62,500 bases of DNA from Sphingobium sp. TKS (GCF_001563265.1 NZ_CP005083.1:1-62500); one strand, 5' to 3'. Positions 28,068 through 38,396 are shown, counted from the stretch's first letter. Numbers and translations are program-made. The notes: a model not told the origin generated them from the letters alone.

Positions 28068-29036
28068 TCAGGGGATCAATAATGTGCTACCCGTGGTTTT
28101 CCGTGCTTCCAGCGCCCGATGCGCTTCAGCGGCGTCGGCCAGGGCGAAGCTTTGGCCGACGACGGCCTTTACCACGCCTCGCGCCATGCGGTCGAACAGT
28201 CTTTCGGCGGTCGATGCCAACTCTTCGGGCGTAGCAATATAGTCGTATAGGGTGGGACGGGTGACATAAAGCGATCCGCCCCGGCTGAGGTCGAGCAGGT
28301 TGACCGGCGGCACCGGACCCGAGGCATTGCCATAGCTGACCATCAGCCCGCGCCGTTTGAGCGAAGCCAGCGACGCGCTCCAGCTATCCTTGCCGACTCC
28401 ATCATAGACAACGTCCACGCCACGGCCCGCCGTGATTTCCCGCACGGCTGCGGCAAGACTGTCGAAGGCGCCATGCAGGCTATGCTCGGCGTTTACCCGC
28501 GCCGCCTTCTCCGCCGATCCGCAATGGGCGATCACGATTACGCCCTTGTCGCGCAGCCAGGGCACCAGCACGGAGCCGACACCCCCAGCCGCCGCATGGA
28601 CAAGCGCGAACTGACCGGCTTGCAAGGTGACGATGTCCTCCGCCAGATAGCAGGCGGTCATGCCCTTCAGCATCATGGCCGCGGCATCCTGCGTACTGAT
28701 GGCGTCGGGAATCTTCACGGCCTGTTCCGCCCGCAGGAGGCGATGGGTGGCATAGGCTCCAAACCCCGTTGCGCAGCCCACCTTGTCGCCCACGGCAAAG
28801 CCGGTCACGCCGGGGCCGATAGCAGCGACGTGGCCCGCGCTCTCCGCCCCGAGCGGGGTCGGCAGCGGCGCTGGATAGAGGCCGGTACGATAATAAGTGT
28901 CGATGAAGTTGAGGCCGACGGCATCCTGCGCGATCAGAAGCTCGCCTTCCCCCGGCAGGCCGGGATCGAAATCCTCCCGCGCAATCACTTCGGGCCCGCC
29001 ATGGCTGCGGGCCACCATCCGCCATGCCTGTGTCAA
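28068..29036 (-). CDS. Quinone oxidoreductase, zinc-independent medium-chain type
   Basis: NADPH:quinone reductase of the QOR/zeta-crystallin group. GADKVG-type regions are seen as AVGDKVGCATGFGAYA, and the nucleotide loop is AAAGGVGS at about residue 146. The start is TTG 29036: AGGAAGG lies 8 bp upstream and the next residues (TQAWRMVARSHGGPEV) match family N-termini; ATG 29018 is an alternative. It lies 17 bp after the dienelactone hydrolase gene and is probably in its operon. Confidence 0.88.
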   Translation of the reverse strand: MTQAWRMVARSHGGPEVIAREDFDPGLPGEGELLIAQDAVGLNFIDTYYRTGLYPAPLPTPLGAESAGHVAAIGPGVTGFAVGDKVGCATGFGAYATHRLLRAEQAVKIPDAISTQDAAAMMLKGMTACYLAEDIVTLQAGQFALVHAAAGGVGSVLVPWLRDKGVIVIAHCGSAEKAARVNAEHSLHGAFDSLAAAVREITAGRGVDVVYDGVGKDSWSASLASLKRRGLMVSYGNASGPVPPVNLLDLSRGGSLYVTRPTLYDYIATPEELASTAERLFDRMARGVVKAVVGQSFALADAAEAHRALEARKTTGSTLLIP

Positions 29037-29052
29037 TGCCGTCGCCTTCCTG

Positions 29053-29751
29053 TCAGAGATGAGCCGCGAAGAAATCGGCGGTGCGGCTGTCCGCGAGCTG
29101 TGCAGCCGCTTCATCGCGGCGGGCGCCCATTTCCGCGGCAAAGCCATGATCGAGTCCCACATAATCTTTCAGGGTCACATGGCGGTTGTCCTTCAACCCC
29201 TCATGCATTTTCTGCTGCGCTTCGGGCGGGACGAAACCGTCCGCGGTCGGAATATGCAGCAGCACCGGCTTGCCGATCGCATGCTGCTCGTTCAGCAGGC
29301 CGTCGATGCCGACGCCATAATAGGCGACGAAAGCATCGCCATCGGTGCGGCAGGCCGACATGAACACCAGCCGCCCGCCCAGGCAATAGCCGACCAGCCC
29401 CACCTTACCGTCTTGCCCCAGTTCGGCGCGGGCAGCCTTGATCGTGGCTTCGATATCGCGAATGCCCTGATCCTGATTGAATTTCTGCATATGGCCGATA
29501 GCTGCCTGAAAATCCTCGGCTATGTCGGCGTCCAGTTCGACATGCGGCTTTTCCCGCCAGAACAGGTCGGGCGCCAGAGCGAGATAGCCCGCCGCCGCCC
29601 AGCTATCGCATTTGCGGCGGATACCCTCATTCACCCCAAAGATTTCCTGGATCACCACAATGGCGGCCTTTGGCGTCCCTTCCGGCCGGGCAACATAGAC
29701 ATCGAATTGGGCGTCGCCCTCCAGCGTGGAGATGGATGTGAATGCTGCCAT
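29053..29751 (-). CDS. Dienelactone hydrolase family protein
   Basis: Alpha/beta hydrolase with the Cys-Asp-His triad of dienelactone hydrolase: Cys123 in GYCLGG, Asp171 and His202 in GLDHGF. Length is 232 aa. The ATG at 29751 has GGAAAGG upstream. The true substrate is unknown; the family hydrolyses dienelactone or related lactones and esters. It is followed in the same direction by the quinone oxidoreductase gene. Confidence 0.9.
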   Translation of the reverse strand: MAAFTSISTLEGDAQFDVYVARPEGTPKAAIVVIQEIFGVNEGIRRKCDSWAAAGYLALAPDLFWREKPHVELDADIAEDFQAAIGHMQKFNQDQGIRDIEATIKAARAELGQDGKVGLVGYCLGGRLVFMSACRTDGDAFVAYYGVGIDGLLNEQHAIGKPVLLHIPTADGFVPPEAQQKMHEGLKDNRHVTLKDYVGLDHGFAAEMGARRDEAAAQLADSRTADFFAAHL

Positions 29752-29899
29752 GGGATATCCTTTCCTTGCTTGTAGACTTCTATAATGGCGCTTGCCGGGC
29801 TCAGCGCAACCGTCCTTGCCGTCAAAAAATTTGCCTTGCCTGCCCATGTTGCGGCATGAGGCTTTATTAATGGGAGCCCGCAGCAAAAGGTAGCGAGAT

Positions 29900-30154
29900 A
29901 TGAAGGTAAGCGTGGACGTCGACTGCACTCCTGCGGAGGCTCGGGCTTTCCTTGGCCTGCCGGATGTCACCCCCATTCACGATAAATATGTGAAGACGAT
30001 GCTCGACAGTTTCGATGGCGTTGCCAATGTCGAGCAGATGGAAACGCTGTTCAAAAGCTTTTCGCCGCTCGGAGACGCGGGCATGCGGCTGTTCAAGCAG
30101 ATGATGGATATCGGCCTGGCGGGGATGCCGAGCAAGAATGGCGACAAGAGCTAG
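29900..30154 (+). CDS. DUF6489 family protein
   Basis: 84-residue alphaproteobacterial protein of unknown function. It begins MKVSVDVDCTPAEARAFLGLPDV and ends in a basic/acidic tail. No signal peptide or membrane segment is seen. The C-terminal half (FKSFSPLGDAGMRLFKQMM) suggests an amphipathic helix. It lies 27 bp upstream of mnmE and is probably co-transcribed with it. Confidence 0.82.
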   Translation: MKVSVDVDCTPAEARAFLGLPDVTPIHDKYVKTMLDSFDGVANVEQMETLFKSFSPLGDAGMRLFKQMMDIGLAGMPSKNGDKS

Positions 30155-30181
30155 GGCTGACCCTTTTACGAAGACGCCGCC

Positions 30182-31465
30182 GTGACGGATACTATCTTCG
30201 CGCTGTCGAGCGGCGCGCCCCCGGCTGGCATCGGCGTGATCCGCATCAGCGGGCCGTTGGCTGGACCGGCTCTTGCGGCTTTGGCGGGGAGCTTGCCGCC
30301 GCCGCGCCGGGCGCGGCTTTCGTCCTTGACCGATCCGCGCGACGGCACTTTGCTCGACCGGGCGCTGATCCTGTGGTTTCCCGGTCCTGATACGGCGACC
30401 GGCGAAGACCTGGCAGAATTGCATTGCCATGGCGCGCGCGCGGTGATTGCCGCGCTGGAGGATGCGCTTGGTACGCAGCCCGGATTGCGCCGGGCGGAAG
30501 CGGGGGAGTTTACCCGCCGCGCTTTCGACAATGGCCGCATGGACCTCAACGCGGTGGAGGGTCTGTCCGATCTTCTCGCCGCCGAAACGCAGCAGCAGCG
30601 TCGCGCCGCGCTGTTGATGGCGGAGGGGCATTTCTCCCGCCGGGTGGAGGGGTGGCGCCGGACACTGCTTGATCTTTCCGCCATGACCGAGGCGGCCCTG
30701 GATTTTTCCGATGAGGATGATGTGCCCGATGAGGGGATTGAAGTCCGGATCGGGCAGGGCATCCGGACCTTGGCGCAGGACATCGAAACGGTGCTCGCCG
30801 CCCCCTCGGCCGAACGGCTGCGAGATGGGGTGCGCGTGGTTTTGGCGGGTCCGCCCAATGCGGGCAAGTCCACGTTGCTCAACTACCTCGTCGGGCGGGA
30901 AGCGGCCATTGTGTCGGATATTGCGGGGACGACTCGAGACCGGATCGAGGTGCCCGCCGCGCTGGGTGGGGTCGCTTTCCTGTTCACCGATACAGCGGGC
31001 CTGCGTGCCGAGACGGGCGATGTGATCGAGGCGATCGGCATGGAGCGGGCGCGAAGTGCGCTTGATGCGGCAGATATCATTCTTTGGCTCGGTCTGGCGG
31101 GAGAGGCGCCCCGTGGCGATGCCGTCCTGATCGCTGCGCAATGCGATCGGGGCGGAGAGGGGGAGCGACCTGGTCTTCAGCTCTCTGCGGTGACGGGGGA
31201 AGGGATGGCTGATTTGGTCGCGATCCTGCTCGACCGGGCGGCTGGCCTGCTGCCGGGGGAGGGGGACTACGCCCTGCACAAGCGGCAGCGGGATGCGGCG
31301 ACCCTTTTGCGCTCCCATTTGATCTTGGCGGATGCGAGCCATGATTTGTTGATCGTAGCAGAGGAATTGCGGCAGTCGCGTAATGCCATCGATCAACTGA
31401 CGGGGCGGGCGAGTACCGAAGATATGCTCGACCATCTGTTCGCCGGATTCTGTATCGGCAAATAG
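30182..31465 (+). CDS. mnmE: tRNA modification GTPase MnmE
   Basis: Forms a complex with MnmG that makes the 5-carboxymethylaminomethyl (or related) group on wobble uridine 34 of tRNA. The G domain P-loop (GPPNAGKST) carries Lys229. The C-terminus keeps the family CIGK tail. The start is GTG 30182. At 427 aa it is slightly shorter than the E. coli protein but complete. A perfect parS site lies 3 bp after the stop. Confidence 0.95.
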   Translation: MTDTIFALSSGAPPAGIGVIRISGPLAGPALAALAGSLPPPRRARLSSLTDPRDGTLLDRALILWFPGPDTATGEDLAELHCHGARAVIAALEDALGTQPGLRRAEAGEFTRRAFDNGRMDLNAVEGLSDLLAAETQQQRRAALLMAEGHFSRRVEGWRRTLLDLSAMTEAALDFSDEDDVPDEGIEVRIGQGIRTLAQDIETVLAAPSAERLRDGVRVVLAGPPNAGKSTLLNYLVGREAAIVSDIAGTTRDRIEVPAALGGVAFLFTDTAGLRAETGDVIEAIGMERARSALDAADIILWLGLAGEAPRGDAVLIAAQCDRGGEGERPGLQLSAVTGEGMADLVAILLDRAAGLLPGEGDYALHKRQRDAATLLRSHLILADASHDLLIVAEELRQSRNAIDQLTGRASTEDMLDHLFAGFCIGK

Positions 31466-31468
31466 CAT

Positions 31469-31484
31469 TGTTCCACGTGGAACA
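31469..31484. other. parS: parS centromere site 1
   Basis: TGTTCCACGTGGAACA, a perfect 16-bp palindrome and exact parS consensus, in the gap between mnmE and mnmG. ParB binds it to nucleate origin segregation. It is about 2.5 kb upstream of parA. Confidence 0.95.
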
Positions 31485-31523
31485 GTTTTGACCGGGGCGC
31501 CCGACATCTGTTAAGGGGCGCGC

Positions 31524-33374
31524 ATGCGAACAAGCTATGATGTGATCGTGGTCGGCGGTGGCCATGCGGGCTGCGAGGCGGCATCTGCTGCGGCGCGCAA
31601 GGGCGCGTCGGTGGCGTTGCTGACCTTTGAGAAGGCGACTGTCGGCGCCATGTCCTGCAACCCCGCCATTGGCGGACTTGGCAAGGGCCATCTGGTGCGG
31701 GAGGTCGACGCGCTGGACGGATTGATCGGACGCGCCGCCGATGCCGCGGCGATCCATTACCGCATGCTCAACAGCAGCAAGGGTGCGGCTGTTCAGGGAC
31801 CGCGCATCCAGGCCGACCGCAAGCGCTATCGCGCCGAGATTCATCATCTGCTCGATGCCCAATCGGGGTTGGACATCATCGAGGGCGAAGCGGTTGGCTT
31901 GCTTCTTTCTGAAGGCAAGGTGGCGGGGCTGGCGCTGGCTGATGGGCGGAATCTCGATGCGCCGGCGGTGGTGCTGGCGACCGGCACATTCCTGGGCGGC
32001 AAGCTTTTCAGGGGTGAGGAAACCACCATTGGTGGCCGGACCGGCGAACGGGCGGCAACGGCCCTGGGTGTTCAGCTTCGTGCGCTCGATCTGCCGATCG
32101 GCCGACTCAAGACGGGCACGCCGCCGCGTATCGATGGCCGCACCATCGACTGGGCACGGTTGGAGGAGCAGCCATCGGACGATGGGAGCTGGACGATGTC
32201 GGCTCTCTCGCCGGGTCGTGTCCTGCCGCAGCTCAGTTGCGCGATCACCCGGACCAATGATCGGACCCACGCCATCATTCGTGAAGGGCTGGGACGTTCA
32301 CCGTTGTTCAGCGGGGCGATCGAAGGGCGCGGTCCGCGCTATTGCCCCTCGATCGAGGATAAGGTGATCCGATTCGGGGATCGCGACGGGCATCAGATTT
32401 TCCTGGAGCCGGAAGGACTGGACAATCATCTTGTCTATCCCAACGGGATCAGCACCTCGCTTCCCGCCGATGTTCAACTGTCGATGATCAGGTCGATGAC
32501 GGGCCTGGAAAGGGCCGAGATTGTCGTGCCGGGCTATGCGGTCGAATATGACCATATCGATCCGCGCGCGCTGGAAGCGACATTGGAGGTGCGTGCAATT
32601 CCCGGCCTCTTTTGCGCGGGGCAGATCAACGGCACCACCGGCTATGAAGAAGCGGCGGCTCAAGGCCTGGTTGCGGGCGTCAACGCGGCCGCCTGCGCGA
32701 AAGGGGAAGAGCCGCTCATCCTGGATCGCGCCAGCAGCTATATCGGCGTGATGATCGACGATCTGGTGTTGCAAGGCGTGACTGAGCCTTATCGCATGCT
32801 GACGGCGCGTGCCGAATATCGCCTGAGGCTGAGAGCCGACAATGCGGGAAGCAGACTTGCGCCGATTGGCCGCCATCACGGCATTTTGGGTGCGCAACGC
32901 GCCGCACATTATGCCTTGCGCGATGCGGATCGGCGGACGGTGGAAAGCGAGCTGGGCCGTTCCTTGTCCGCAACCGAGATGGCCAGAGCGGGAGCTGCGG
33001 TTCGACAGGACGGCGCACGCCGTTCGCTGTTCGAATGGGCGCGCTTCCCCGAAGTGGGGCGCAATCTTCTGTTCGAGCTTGCGCCTGCCCTCTCTCAAAT
33101 ATCGGCGGATGTGCGTGACGAGATTTTGGAGGACGCGCATTACGCCCCTTATCTCGAGCGGCAAGAGGCGGAGATTTCCGAAATGCGGCGGAATGAGCGG
33201 GTGACTATCCCCGCCGATTTCGATTTCGCTTCGATTGGCGGCTTGTCGACGGAGATGATCGAGCGCCTCAATATGGCGCGCCCGGATACGCTGTCGGCGG
33301 CGGGACGGATTCGGGGAATCACGCCTGCTGCGCTGGCGGCTGTCCTTGTGCATATCCGGCGGCGCGCGGCGTGA
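31524..33374 (+). CDS. mnmG: tRNA modification enzyme MnmG (GidA)
   Basis: FAD- and NADH-dependent partner of MnmE in U34 tRNA modification. The FAD-binding glycine motif [10 protein letters not shown] is at 10-19, and the family's [21 protein letters not shown] is intact. The length (616 aa) is normal. It overlaps rsmG by 4 bp (GTGA). Confidence 0.97.
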   Translation: MRTSYDVIVVGGGHAGCEAASAAARKGASVALLTFEKATVGAMSCNPAIGGLGKGHLVREVDALDGLIGRAADAAAIHYRMLNSSKGAAVQGPRIQADRKRYRAEIHHLLDAQSGLDIIEGEAVGLLLSEGKVAGLALADGRNLDAPAVVLATGTFLGGKLFRGEETTIGGRTGERAATALGVQLRALDLPIGRLKTGTPPRIDGRTIDWARLEEQPSDDGSWTMSALSPGRVLPQLSCAITRTNDRTHAIIREGLGRSPLFSGAIEGRGPRYCPSIEDKVIRFGDRDGHQIFLEPEGLDNHLVYPNGISTSLPADVQLSMIRSMTGLERAEIVVPGYAVEYDHIDPRALEATLEVRAIPGLFCAGQINGTTGYEEAAAQGLVAGVNAAACAKGEEPLILDRASSYIGVMIDDLVLQGVTEPYRMLTARAEYRLRLRADNAGSRLAPIGRHHGILGAQRAAHYALRDADRRTVESELGRSLSATEMARAGAAVRQDGARRSLFEWARFPEVGRNLLFELAPALSQISADVRDEILEDAHYAPYLERQEAEISEMRRNERVTIPADFDFASIGGLSTEMIERLNMARPDTLSAAGRIRGITPAALAAVLVHIRRRAA

Positions 33375-34012
33375 CGGAGGATGAAGCGCGGGAATGGCTC
33401 GCTCAACGGTTCGATGTTCCACGTGGAACATGGGATAGGCTTGAACGCTATGTCGCCATTCTCCTGACGGAGATGGAGCAGCAAAATCTCATCGCGGAAT
33501 CGACCCGTCCGCATATTTGGGCGCGGCATATCGTGGACTCCGCTCAGCTTATTCCCTTGGCGGAAGACGCCGGGGAGGGGCAGTGGATCGATCTGGGATC
33601 GGGCGCCGGGCTGCCCGGCATCGTCGTCGCGATCCTGACCGACCGGCCCGTCCAGATGGTCGAATCGCGCCGCAAGCGGATCGACTTTTTGAACGGCGTG
33701 ATCTCTGAACTTGGCCTTGCCGGGGCCAGCGTTTTCGGTGGGCGGGTTGAGACTGTGCCTTCAACGCGGGCGGCCATCATCAGCGCCCGCGCTTATGCGC
33801 CCCTTCCGAAGCTATTCGAATCGGCGGTGCATTTGTCCGATGAAAAAACCATCTGGGTGCTGCCAAAAGGACGAAATGCGCAGAATGAACTGGAGGCGGC
33901 GAGTCGATCATGGCAAGGTGCGTTTCACGTGGAACGCAGTGTGACTGACGCCGACAGCGCCATCATCGTCGCACAGGCGGTCCGATCCGTCAGGAGGAAA
34001 GCCCGAGGATGA
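33371..34012 (+). CDS. rsmG: 16S rRNA (guanine-527-N7) methyltransferase
   Basis: SAM-dependent methylation of G527 in 16S rRNA. The SAM loop [12 protein letters not shown] is at about residue 75. The start is GTG 33371, overlapping the mnmG stop. Two ParB-type sites lie inside the gene: a perfect one encoding part of [11 protein letters not shown] near the N-terminus and a degenerate one encoding FHVER near residue 185. The 213 residues are typical. Confidence 0.95.
   Translation: MTEDEAREWLAQRFDVPRGTWDRLERYVAILLTEMEQQNLIAESTRPHIWARHIVDSAQLIPLAEDAGEGQWIDLGSGAGLPGIVVAILTDRPVQMVESRRKRIDFLNGVISELGLAGASVFGGRVETVPSTRAAIISARAYAPLPKLFESAVHLSDEKTIWVLPKGRNAQNELEAASRSWQGAFHVERSVTDADSAIIVAQAVRSVRRKARG
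33415..33430. other. parS: parS centromere site 2, inside rsmG
   Basis: TGTTCCACGTGGAACA, a perfect parS, read through codons near the start of rsmG (coding DVPRGT). A second exact copy 1.9 kb from site 1 supports ParB spreading across this locus. Confidence 0.95.
33921..33936. other. Degenerate parS site, inside rsmG
   Basis: CGTTTCACGTGGAACG matches the 16-bp consensus at 13 positions, and the core TTCACGTGGAA is intact. It lies just upstream of parA. Confidence 0.6.
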
Positions 34013-34791
34013 TCAGTATTGCCATCGCCAATCAGAAAGGCGGCGTCGGGAAAACCACCACCGCTATCAATCTGGCAACCGGTCTGGCTGCCACGGGGTT
34101 GCGGGTGCTGCTGGTCGATCTCGATCCCCAGGGCAATGCCTCGACGGGTTTGGGCGTTGCCCAATCGGACCGGGCGCAATCGAGCTATGATCTTCTCGTC
34201 GGCAATTGCGCCCTTGAAGATGCAATCATCACCACCCGCGTTCCCAAGCTCGACATCGTGCCCGCCACCCAGGATCTGTCGGGCGCGGAGATCGAGCTGA
34301 TCGAATATGAGGAGCGCACGCATCGGCTCGAGCGCGTGCTGGCGGAGGCGCAGCCCGGCCGCTGGGATATCTGCCTGATCGATTGCCCACCCTCGCTCGG
34401 CTTGCTGACCATCAATGCCATGGTTGCGGCACAATCGCTACTGGTGCCGCTGCAATGCGAGTTTTTCGCGTTGGAAGGTCTGTCGCAACTCCTCCAGACG
34501 GTTGAGCGCATTCGCGGACGGTTCAATCCTGGCCTCTCGATCATGGGCGTGGCGCTCACCATGTACGACCGGCGCAACCGTCTGACCGATCAAGTGGCGG
34601 ACGATGTGCGCGCCTGTCTGGGCGATCTCGTTTTCTCCACTGTCATTCCCCGCAATGTGCGCCTGTCGGAAGCGCCCAGCCATGGCGTTCCGGCCTTGAT
34701 CTATGATTTCCGCTGTTCTGGGTCGGAAGCCTATATGCGTCTGGCGCGTGAATTGATTGCGCGTCTGCCCCGCCAGGAGGTCGCTGCTTGA
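34009..34791 (+). CDS. parA: Chromosome partitioning ATPase ParA
   Basis: Deviant Walker A ATPase that moves ParB-parS complexes towards the poles. The motif KGGVGKTT is at residues 10-17, with the signature lysine Lys10. Length (260 aa) is normal. The ATG overlaps the rsmG stop (ATGA), and parB starts within its last codons. Confidence 0.96.
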   Translation: MISIAIANQKGGVGKTTTAINLATGLAATGLRVLLVDLDPQGNASTGLGVAQSDRAQSSYDLLVGNCALEDAIITTRVPKLDIVPATQDLSGAEIELIEYEERTHRLERVLAEAQPGRWDICLIDCPPSLGLLTINAMVAAQSLLVPLQCEFFALEGLSQLLQTVERIRGRFNPGLSIMGVALTMYDRRNRLTDQVADDVRACLGDLVFSTVIPRNVRLSEAPSHGVPALIYDFRCSGSEAYMRLARELIARLPRQEVAA

Positions 34792-35708
34792 GTAACGAGA
34801 ATGTGATGAAGTCCCCCAAGCGTCCTCACGGGCTTGGGCGGGGTCTCTCGGCTTTGTTGGGGGATGTTGCGCGGGAAGAGCCGGTGGCGTCGACGGCTGC
34901 CATCCCGCCCTCGACCAAGGCGATCCAGAGTATTGAAGTTGCCCTGATTCAGCCGCATCCCGAACAGCCCCGCCGGCATTTCGATGAAGGCGCCTTGCAG
35001 GAACTGGCCGACAGCATCGCCAAGCGCGGCGTCATCCAGCCGATCATCGTCCGTCCCCATGGCGGCGGGTTCCAGATCGTTGCGGGCGAGCGCCGCTGGC
35101 GCGCCGCTCAGCGTGCCCAGCTTCACCGCATTCCCGCCATCGTGCGGGATTTCGACGAAGCGGAAACGCTGGAAATCGCGCTGATCGAGAATATCCAGCG
35201 CGAAGACCTCAATCCGATCGAAGAAGCCGAAGCCTATCGGAAGCTGATCGCGGAATTCCAGCACAGCCAGGAAGCGCTCGGCCGCCTCGTCGGCAAGTCG
35301 CGAAGCCATGTTGCGAATCTGATGCGCCTGCTCGATCTTCCCGCGCCGGTGCAGCAGCAGGTGGTCGAACAGAAGCTCAGCATGGGTCACGCCCGCGCCC
35401 TGATCGGCGCGCCCGACTGCGAAACCCTCGCCCGGACTGTCGAAGCCAAGGGTCTGTCCGTTCGCGATACCGAGCAACTCGTCCGCCGCGCCAAAAAGGG
35501 GGATGACGCGCCCAGCCGAAAGCGCGCGGCTGCGTCCCGGGAGAATGATCCCGACATCGCGGCTCTGGAGCAGCATCTGGCCGACATATTGGGCGTGAAG
35601 GTCAATATCGACTATGGTCAGGGCGGTGGCGGCGTCCTGTCGCTGCATTATTCGACGCTGGACCAGCTCGATATGCTCTGTCAGCGCTTGTCGGGCGAAC
35701 GTATCTAA
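34788..35708 (+). CDS. parB: Chromosome partitioning CTPase/DNA-binding protein ParB
   Basis: Binds parS and spreads along DNA with CTP to form the partition complex. HGLGRGLSALLGD near the N-terminus is the ParA-contact region. The CTP and arginine motif GERRWRAAQRA and the HTH (LVGKSRSHVANLMRLLDLP) follow. The start is TTG 34788, with an AGGAGG just upstream and a TTGA overlap with parA; ATG 34806 is an alternative. A strong terminator follows. Confidence 0.95.
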   Translation: MSNENVMKSPKRPHGLGRGLSALLGDVAREEPVASTAAIPPSTKAIQSIEVALIQPHPEQPRRHFDEGALQELADSIAKRGVIQPIIVRPHGGGFQIVAGERRWRAAQRAQLHRIPAIVRDFDEAETLEIALIENIQREDLNPIEEAEAYRKLIAEFQHSQEALGRLVGKSRSHVANLMRLLDLPAPVQQQVVEQKLSMGHARALIGAPDCETLARTVEAKGLSVRDTEQLVRRAKKGDDAPSRKRAAASRENDPDIAALEQHLADILGVKVNIDYGQGGGGVLSLHYSTLDQLDMLCQRLSGERI

Positions 35709-35720
35709 CCGCCAGAAAAA

Positions 35721-35764
35721 GCCAGTGGCCGCCCGCATTTCGGTGAGGCGGCCACTGGCCTTTT
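35721..35764 (+). terminator. Intrinsic terminator after parB
   Basis: 13-bp perfect stem 35721-35733 with 35747-35759, a 13-base loop and a short T-run (35761-35764). It closes the mnmE-parB operon. Confidence 0.88.
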
Positions 35765-35790
35765 CTGCGTCGACTCCTTAGCCTGTGCGC

Positions 35791-38388
35791 ATGGCAGATA
35801 TTTCATCCTCCCCCCTCGCGCCCCATATCGTCCGTCGCGAAGAGTATCGCCCGCCCGATTGGCTGGTACCCGACATCGCCCTGGATTTCGATCTGGATGC
35901 AGCGGCGACGCAGGTGCGGGCGACATTGTCCGTTACCCGCAACGGCGATCATGACAGGCCGCTGAAGCTGGACGGAGACGGGCTTCTGCCGCTGGAAATC
36001 AAGGTCGATGGCGAGCCGCTGACGCCCGGCCAATGGTCGCTCGAAGCGGGAGAGCTGATCATCCCGCTTTCTGGCCCCGCGCACCAGGTCGAAACGAAGG
36101 TGGAAATCAGCCCTCAAGGCAACAGCAAGCTGATGGGGCTATATGCCAGCGGTGGCTTGCTCTGCACCCAATGCGAGGCCGAAGGGTTTCGCCGCATTAC
36201 CTTCTTCCCCGACCGTCCCGACATATTGTCGCGCTATTCCGTTCGGATGGCGGCCGACAAGGCGCTTTATCCCGTGCTGCTCGCCAATGGCGATCCGGTC
36301 GAGCAGGGCGACCTGCCCGATGGCCGCCATTGGGCGCGCTGGAACGATCCCTTTCCCAAACCCTGCTACCTGTTCGCGCTGGTCGCGGGCGACCTTGCCT
36401 GCAATGCCGACCGTTTCGTGACGGTCAGCGGGCGTGAGGTGCAACTGGGGATCTGGGTCAAGGAAGCCGATCTTCCGCGCACCGCTCATGCCATGCAGGC
36501 GCTCAAGAACAGCATGGCGTGGGACGAGCGAGTCTATGGCCGCGAATATGATCTGGACGTGTTCAACATCGTCGCCGTAGCCGACTTCAACTTTGGTGCG
36601 ATGGAGAATAAAGGCCTCAACATCTTCAATTCGCGCTATATATTGGCCGACCCGGAAACCGCCACCGACATCGATTATGACGGCGTGGAAGGCGTGGTGG
36701 CGCATGAATATTTCCACAATTGGTCGGGCAACCGGGTCACCTGCCGCGACTGGTTCCAATTGAGCCTGAAGGAAGGCTTCACCGTCTTCCGCGACCAGAA
36801 TTTCTCCGCCGACATGGGGTCGCATGCGGTGAAGCGGATCGAGGATGTCCGCATCCTGCGCGCTGCCCAGTTCCAGGAGGATAGCGGGCCGCTCGCCCAT
36901 CCGGTGCGGCCGGAATCCTATATGGAAATCAGTAACTTCTACACCGCGACGATCTACAACAAGGGCGCCGAGCTCATCCGCATGATGGCGCTGATGTTGG
37001 GCCCGGAGCGCTTCCGCGCAGGAACGGACCTCTATTTCGACCGGCATGATGGCGAGGCAGCGACCTGCGAGGATTTCGTCCGCGCCATGGAAGAGGGCGG
37101 GGAGATCGACCTCAGCCAGTTCCGCCGCTGGTATGAACAGGCCGGAACGCCCCATGTCCGGGCGTTGCTGACGCATGATCCGGCGACGCAGACCGCCACG
37201 TTGCTGCTGGAGCAGGCTGTTCCGCCGACACCCGGCCAACCGGAAAAGCAGCCCATGGCCATCCCATTGCGCACTGCCCTGTTCGATCGGGAAACGGGCA
37301 AGGATCGCGGCGACGAACTGCTGATGCTGACGGAGGCCAAGCAGAGCTTTACCTTCGATGACTGGGCAACGGCGCCGATCCTTTCGATCAACCGCGGCTT
37401 TTCCGCGCCGGTGATCGTGGAAACCAATCGCAGCCAGGCCGACCTCGCCTTCCTGTCCGCCCATGATGACGACCCCTTTGCCCGCTATGAGGCGATGCAG
37501 CAGCTCATGGTCAATGTGCTGGTCGGTCGCATCGGCGGGCAGGCGGTCGATGAAGATGCGGTGATCGCCGCGATCCGCAACACCGCCACCGATCCGCTGC
37601 TCGACCCCGCCTTTGTTGCGGAAACGATCCGTTTGCCGAGCGAAGCCTATTTGGGCGATCAGATGGCGGTGGTCGATCCCGATGCGATCCACGCGGCTCG
37701 CGATGCCCTGCAACGGCGGATCGGGGCTGAACTGGAGCCGTTGTGGCGCGACATCCATGGCAAGACCAAGGCCAACGCCTTTGCGCTGTCGCCGGCCGCC
37801 AAGGGCGCGCGCAAGCTGCGCAACACCGCCTTGCTCTTTCTCGCCGCATCAGGCGCGGGCGATGGCGCGGCTGTCGCCTTTGGCCAGTTCAGCGAGGCGG
37901 ACAATATGACCGAGCGTCAGGCGGCGCTCGCCACATTGGCGAACGGCACCAGCGCGGAGCGGGAAGCGGCGCTCGACATCTTCTACAATCGTTACCGGGA
38001 TGATGCGCTGACGCTGGATAAATGGTTCCAGACCCAGGCCTTCGCCTTCCATCCCGACACGGTCGATCTGGTCGAGGATCTGAGCCAGCACAAGGATTTC
38101 ACCCTGGCCAATCCCAATCGGGTGCGGGCGCTTTACGGCGCCTTTGCGGGCAATCAATGGGCGTTCCATCATCGCTCGGGCAAGGGCTATCGCCTGGTCG
38201 CGGACTGCATCATCGCGCTCGACAAGCTAAACCCCCAGACTGCCGCCCGGCTGGTGCCGCCACTGGGCCGCTGGAAGCGTTTCGATGAGGGGCGCGCGGC
38301 GCTGATGCGGGCGGAGTTGCAGCGTATCCTGGGCGTGCCGGGGCTGTCGAAGGACGTCACCGAACAGGTGAGCAAGAGTCTGGAATGA
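35791..38388 (+). CDS. pepN: Aminopeptidase N (M1 family)
   Basis: Zinc aminopeptidase that removes N-terminal residues from peptides. GAMENKG is the exopeptidase motif, and HEYFHNWSGN gives zinc ligands His305, Glu306 and His309, with a further Glu in LKEGFTVF. It has 865 residues from ATG 35791; a GTG two codons upstream is less likely. It stands alone with its own terminator-like repeat downstream. Confidence 0.95.
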   Translation: MADISSSPLAPHIVRREEYRPPDWLVPDIALDFDLDAAATQVRATLSVTRNGDHDRPLKLDGDGLLPLEIKVDGEPLTPGQWSLEAGELIIPLSGPAHQVETKVEISPQGNSKLMGLYASGGLLCTQCEAEGFRRITFFPDRPDILSRYSVRMAADKALYPVLLANGDPVEQGDLPDGRHWARWNDPFPKPCYLFALVAGDLACNADRFVTVSGREVQLGIWVKEADLPRTAHAMQALKNSMAWDERVYGREYDLDVFNIVAVADFNFGAMENKGLNIFNSRYILADPETATDIDYDGVEGVVAHEYFHNWSGNRVTCRDWFQLSLKEGFTVFRDQNFSADMGSHAVKRIEDVRILRAAQFQEDSGPLAHPVRPESYMEISNFYTATIYNKGAELIRMMALMLGPERFRAGTDLYFDRHDGEAATCEDFVRAMEEGGEIDLSQFRRWYEQAGTPHVRALLTHDPATQTATLLLEQAVPPTPGQPEKQPMAIPLRTALFDRETGKDRGDELLMLTEAKQSFTFDDWATAPILSINRGFSAPVIVETNRSQADLAFLSAHDDDPFARYEAMQQLMVNVLVGRIGGQAVDEDAVIAAIRNTATDPLLDPAFVAETIRLPSEAYLGDQMAVVDPDAIHAARDALQRRIGAELEPLWRDIHGKTKANAFALSPAAKGARKLRNTALLFLAASGAGDGAAVAFGQFSEADNMTERQAALATLANGTSAEREAALDIFYNRYRDDALTLDKWFQTQAFAFHPDTVDLVEDLSQHKDFTLANPNRVRALYGAFAGNQWAFHHRSGKGYRLVADCIIALDKLNPQTAARLVPPLGRWKRFDEGRAALMRAELQRILGVPGLSKDVTEQVSKSLE

Positions 38389-38396
38389 CTTAGATT

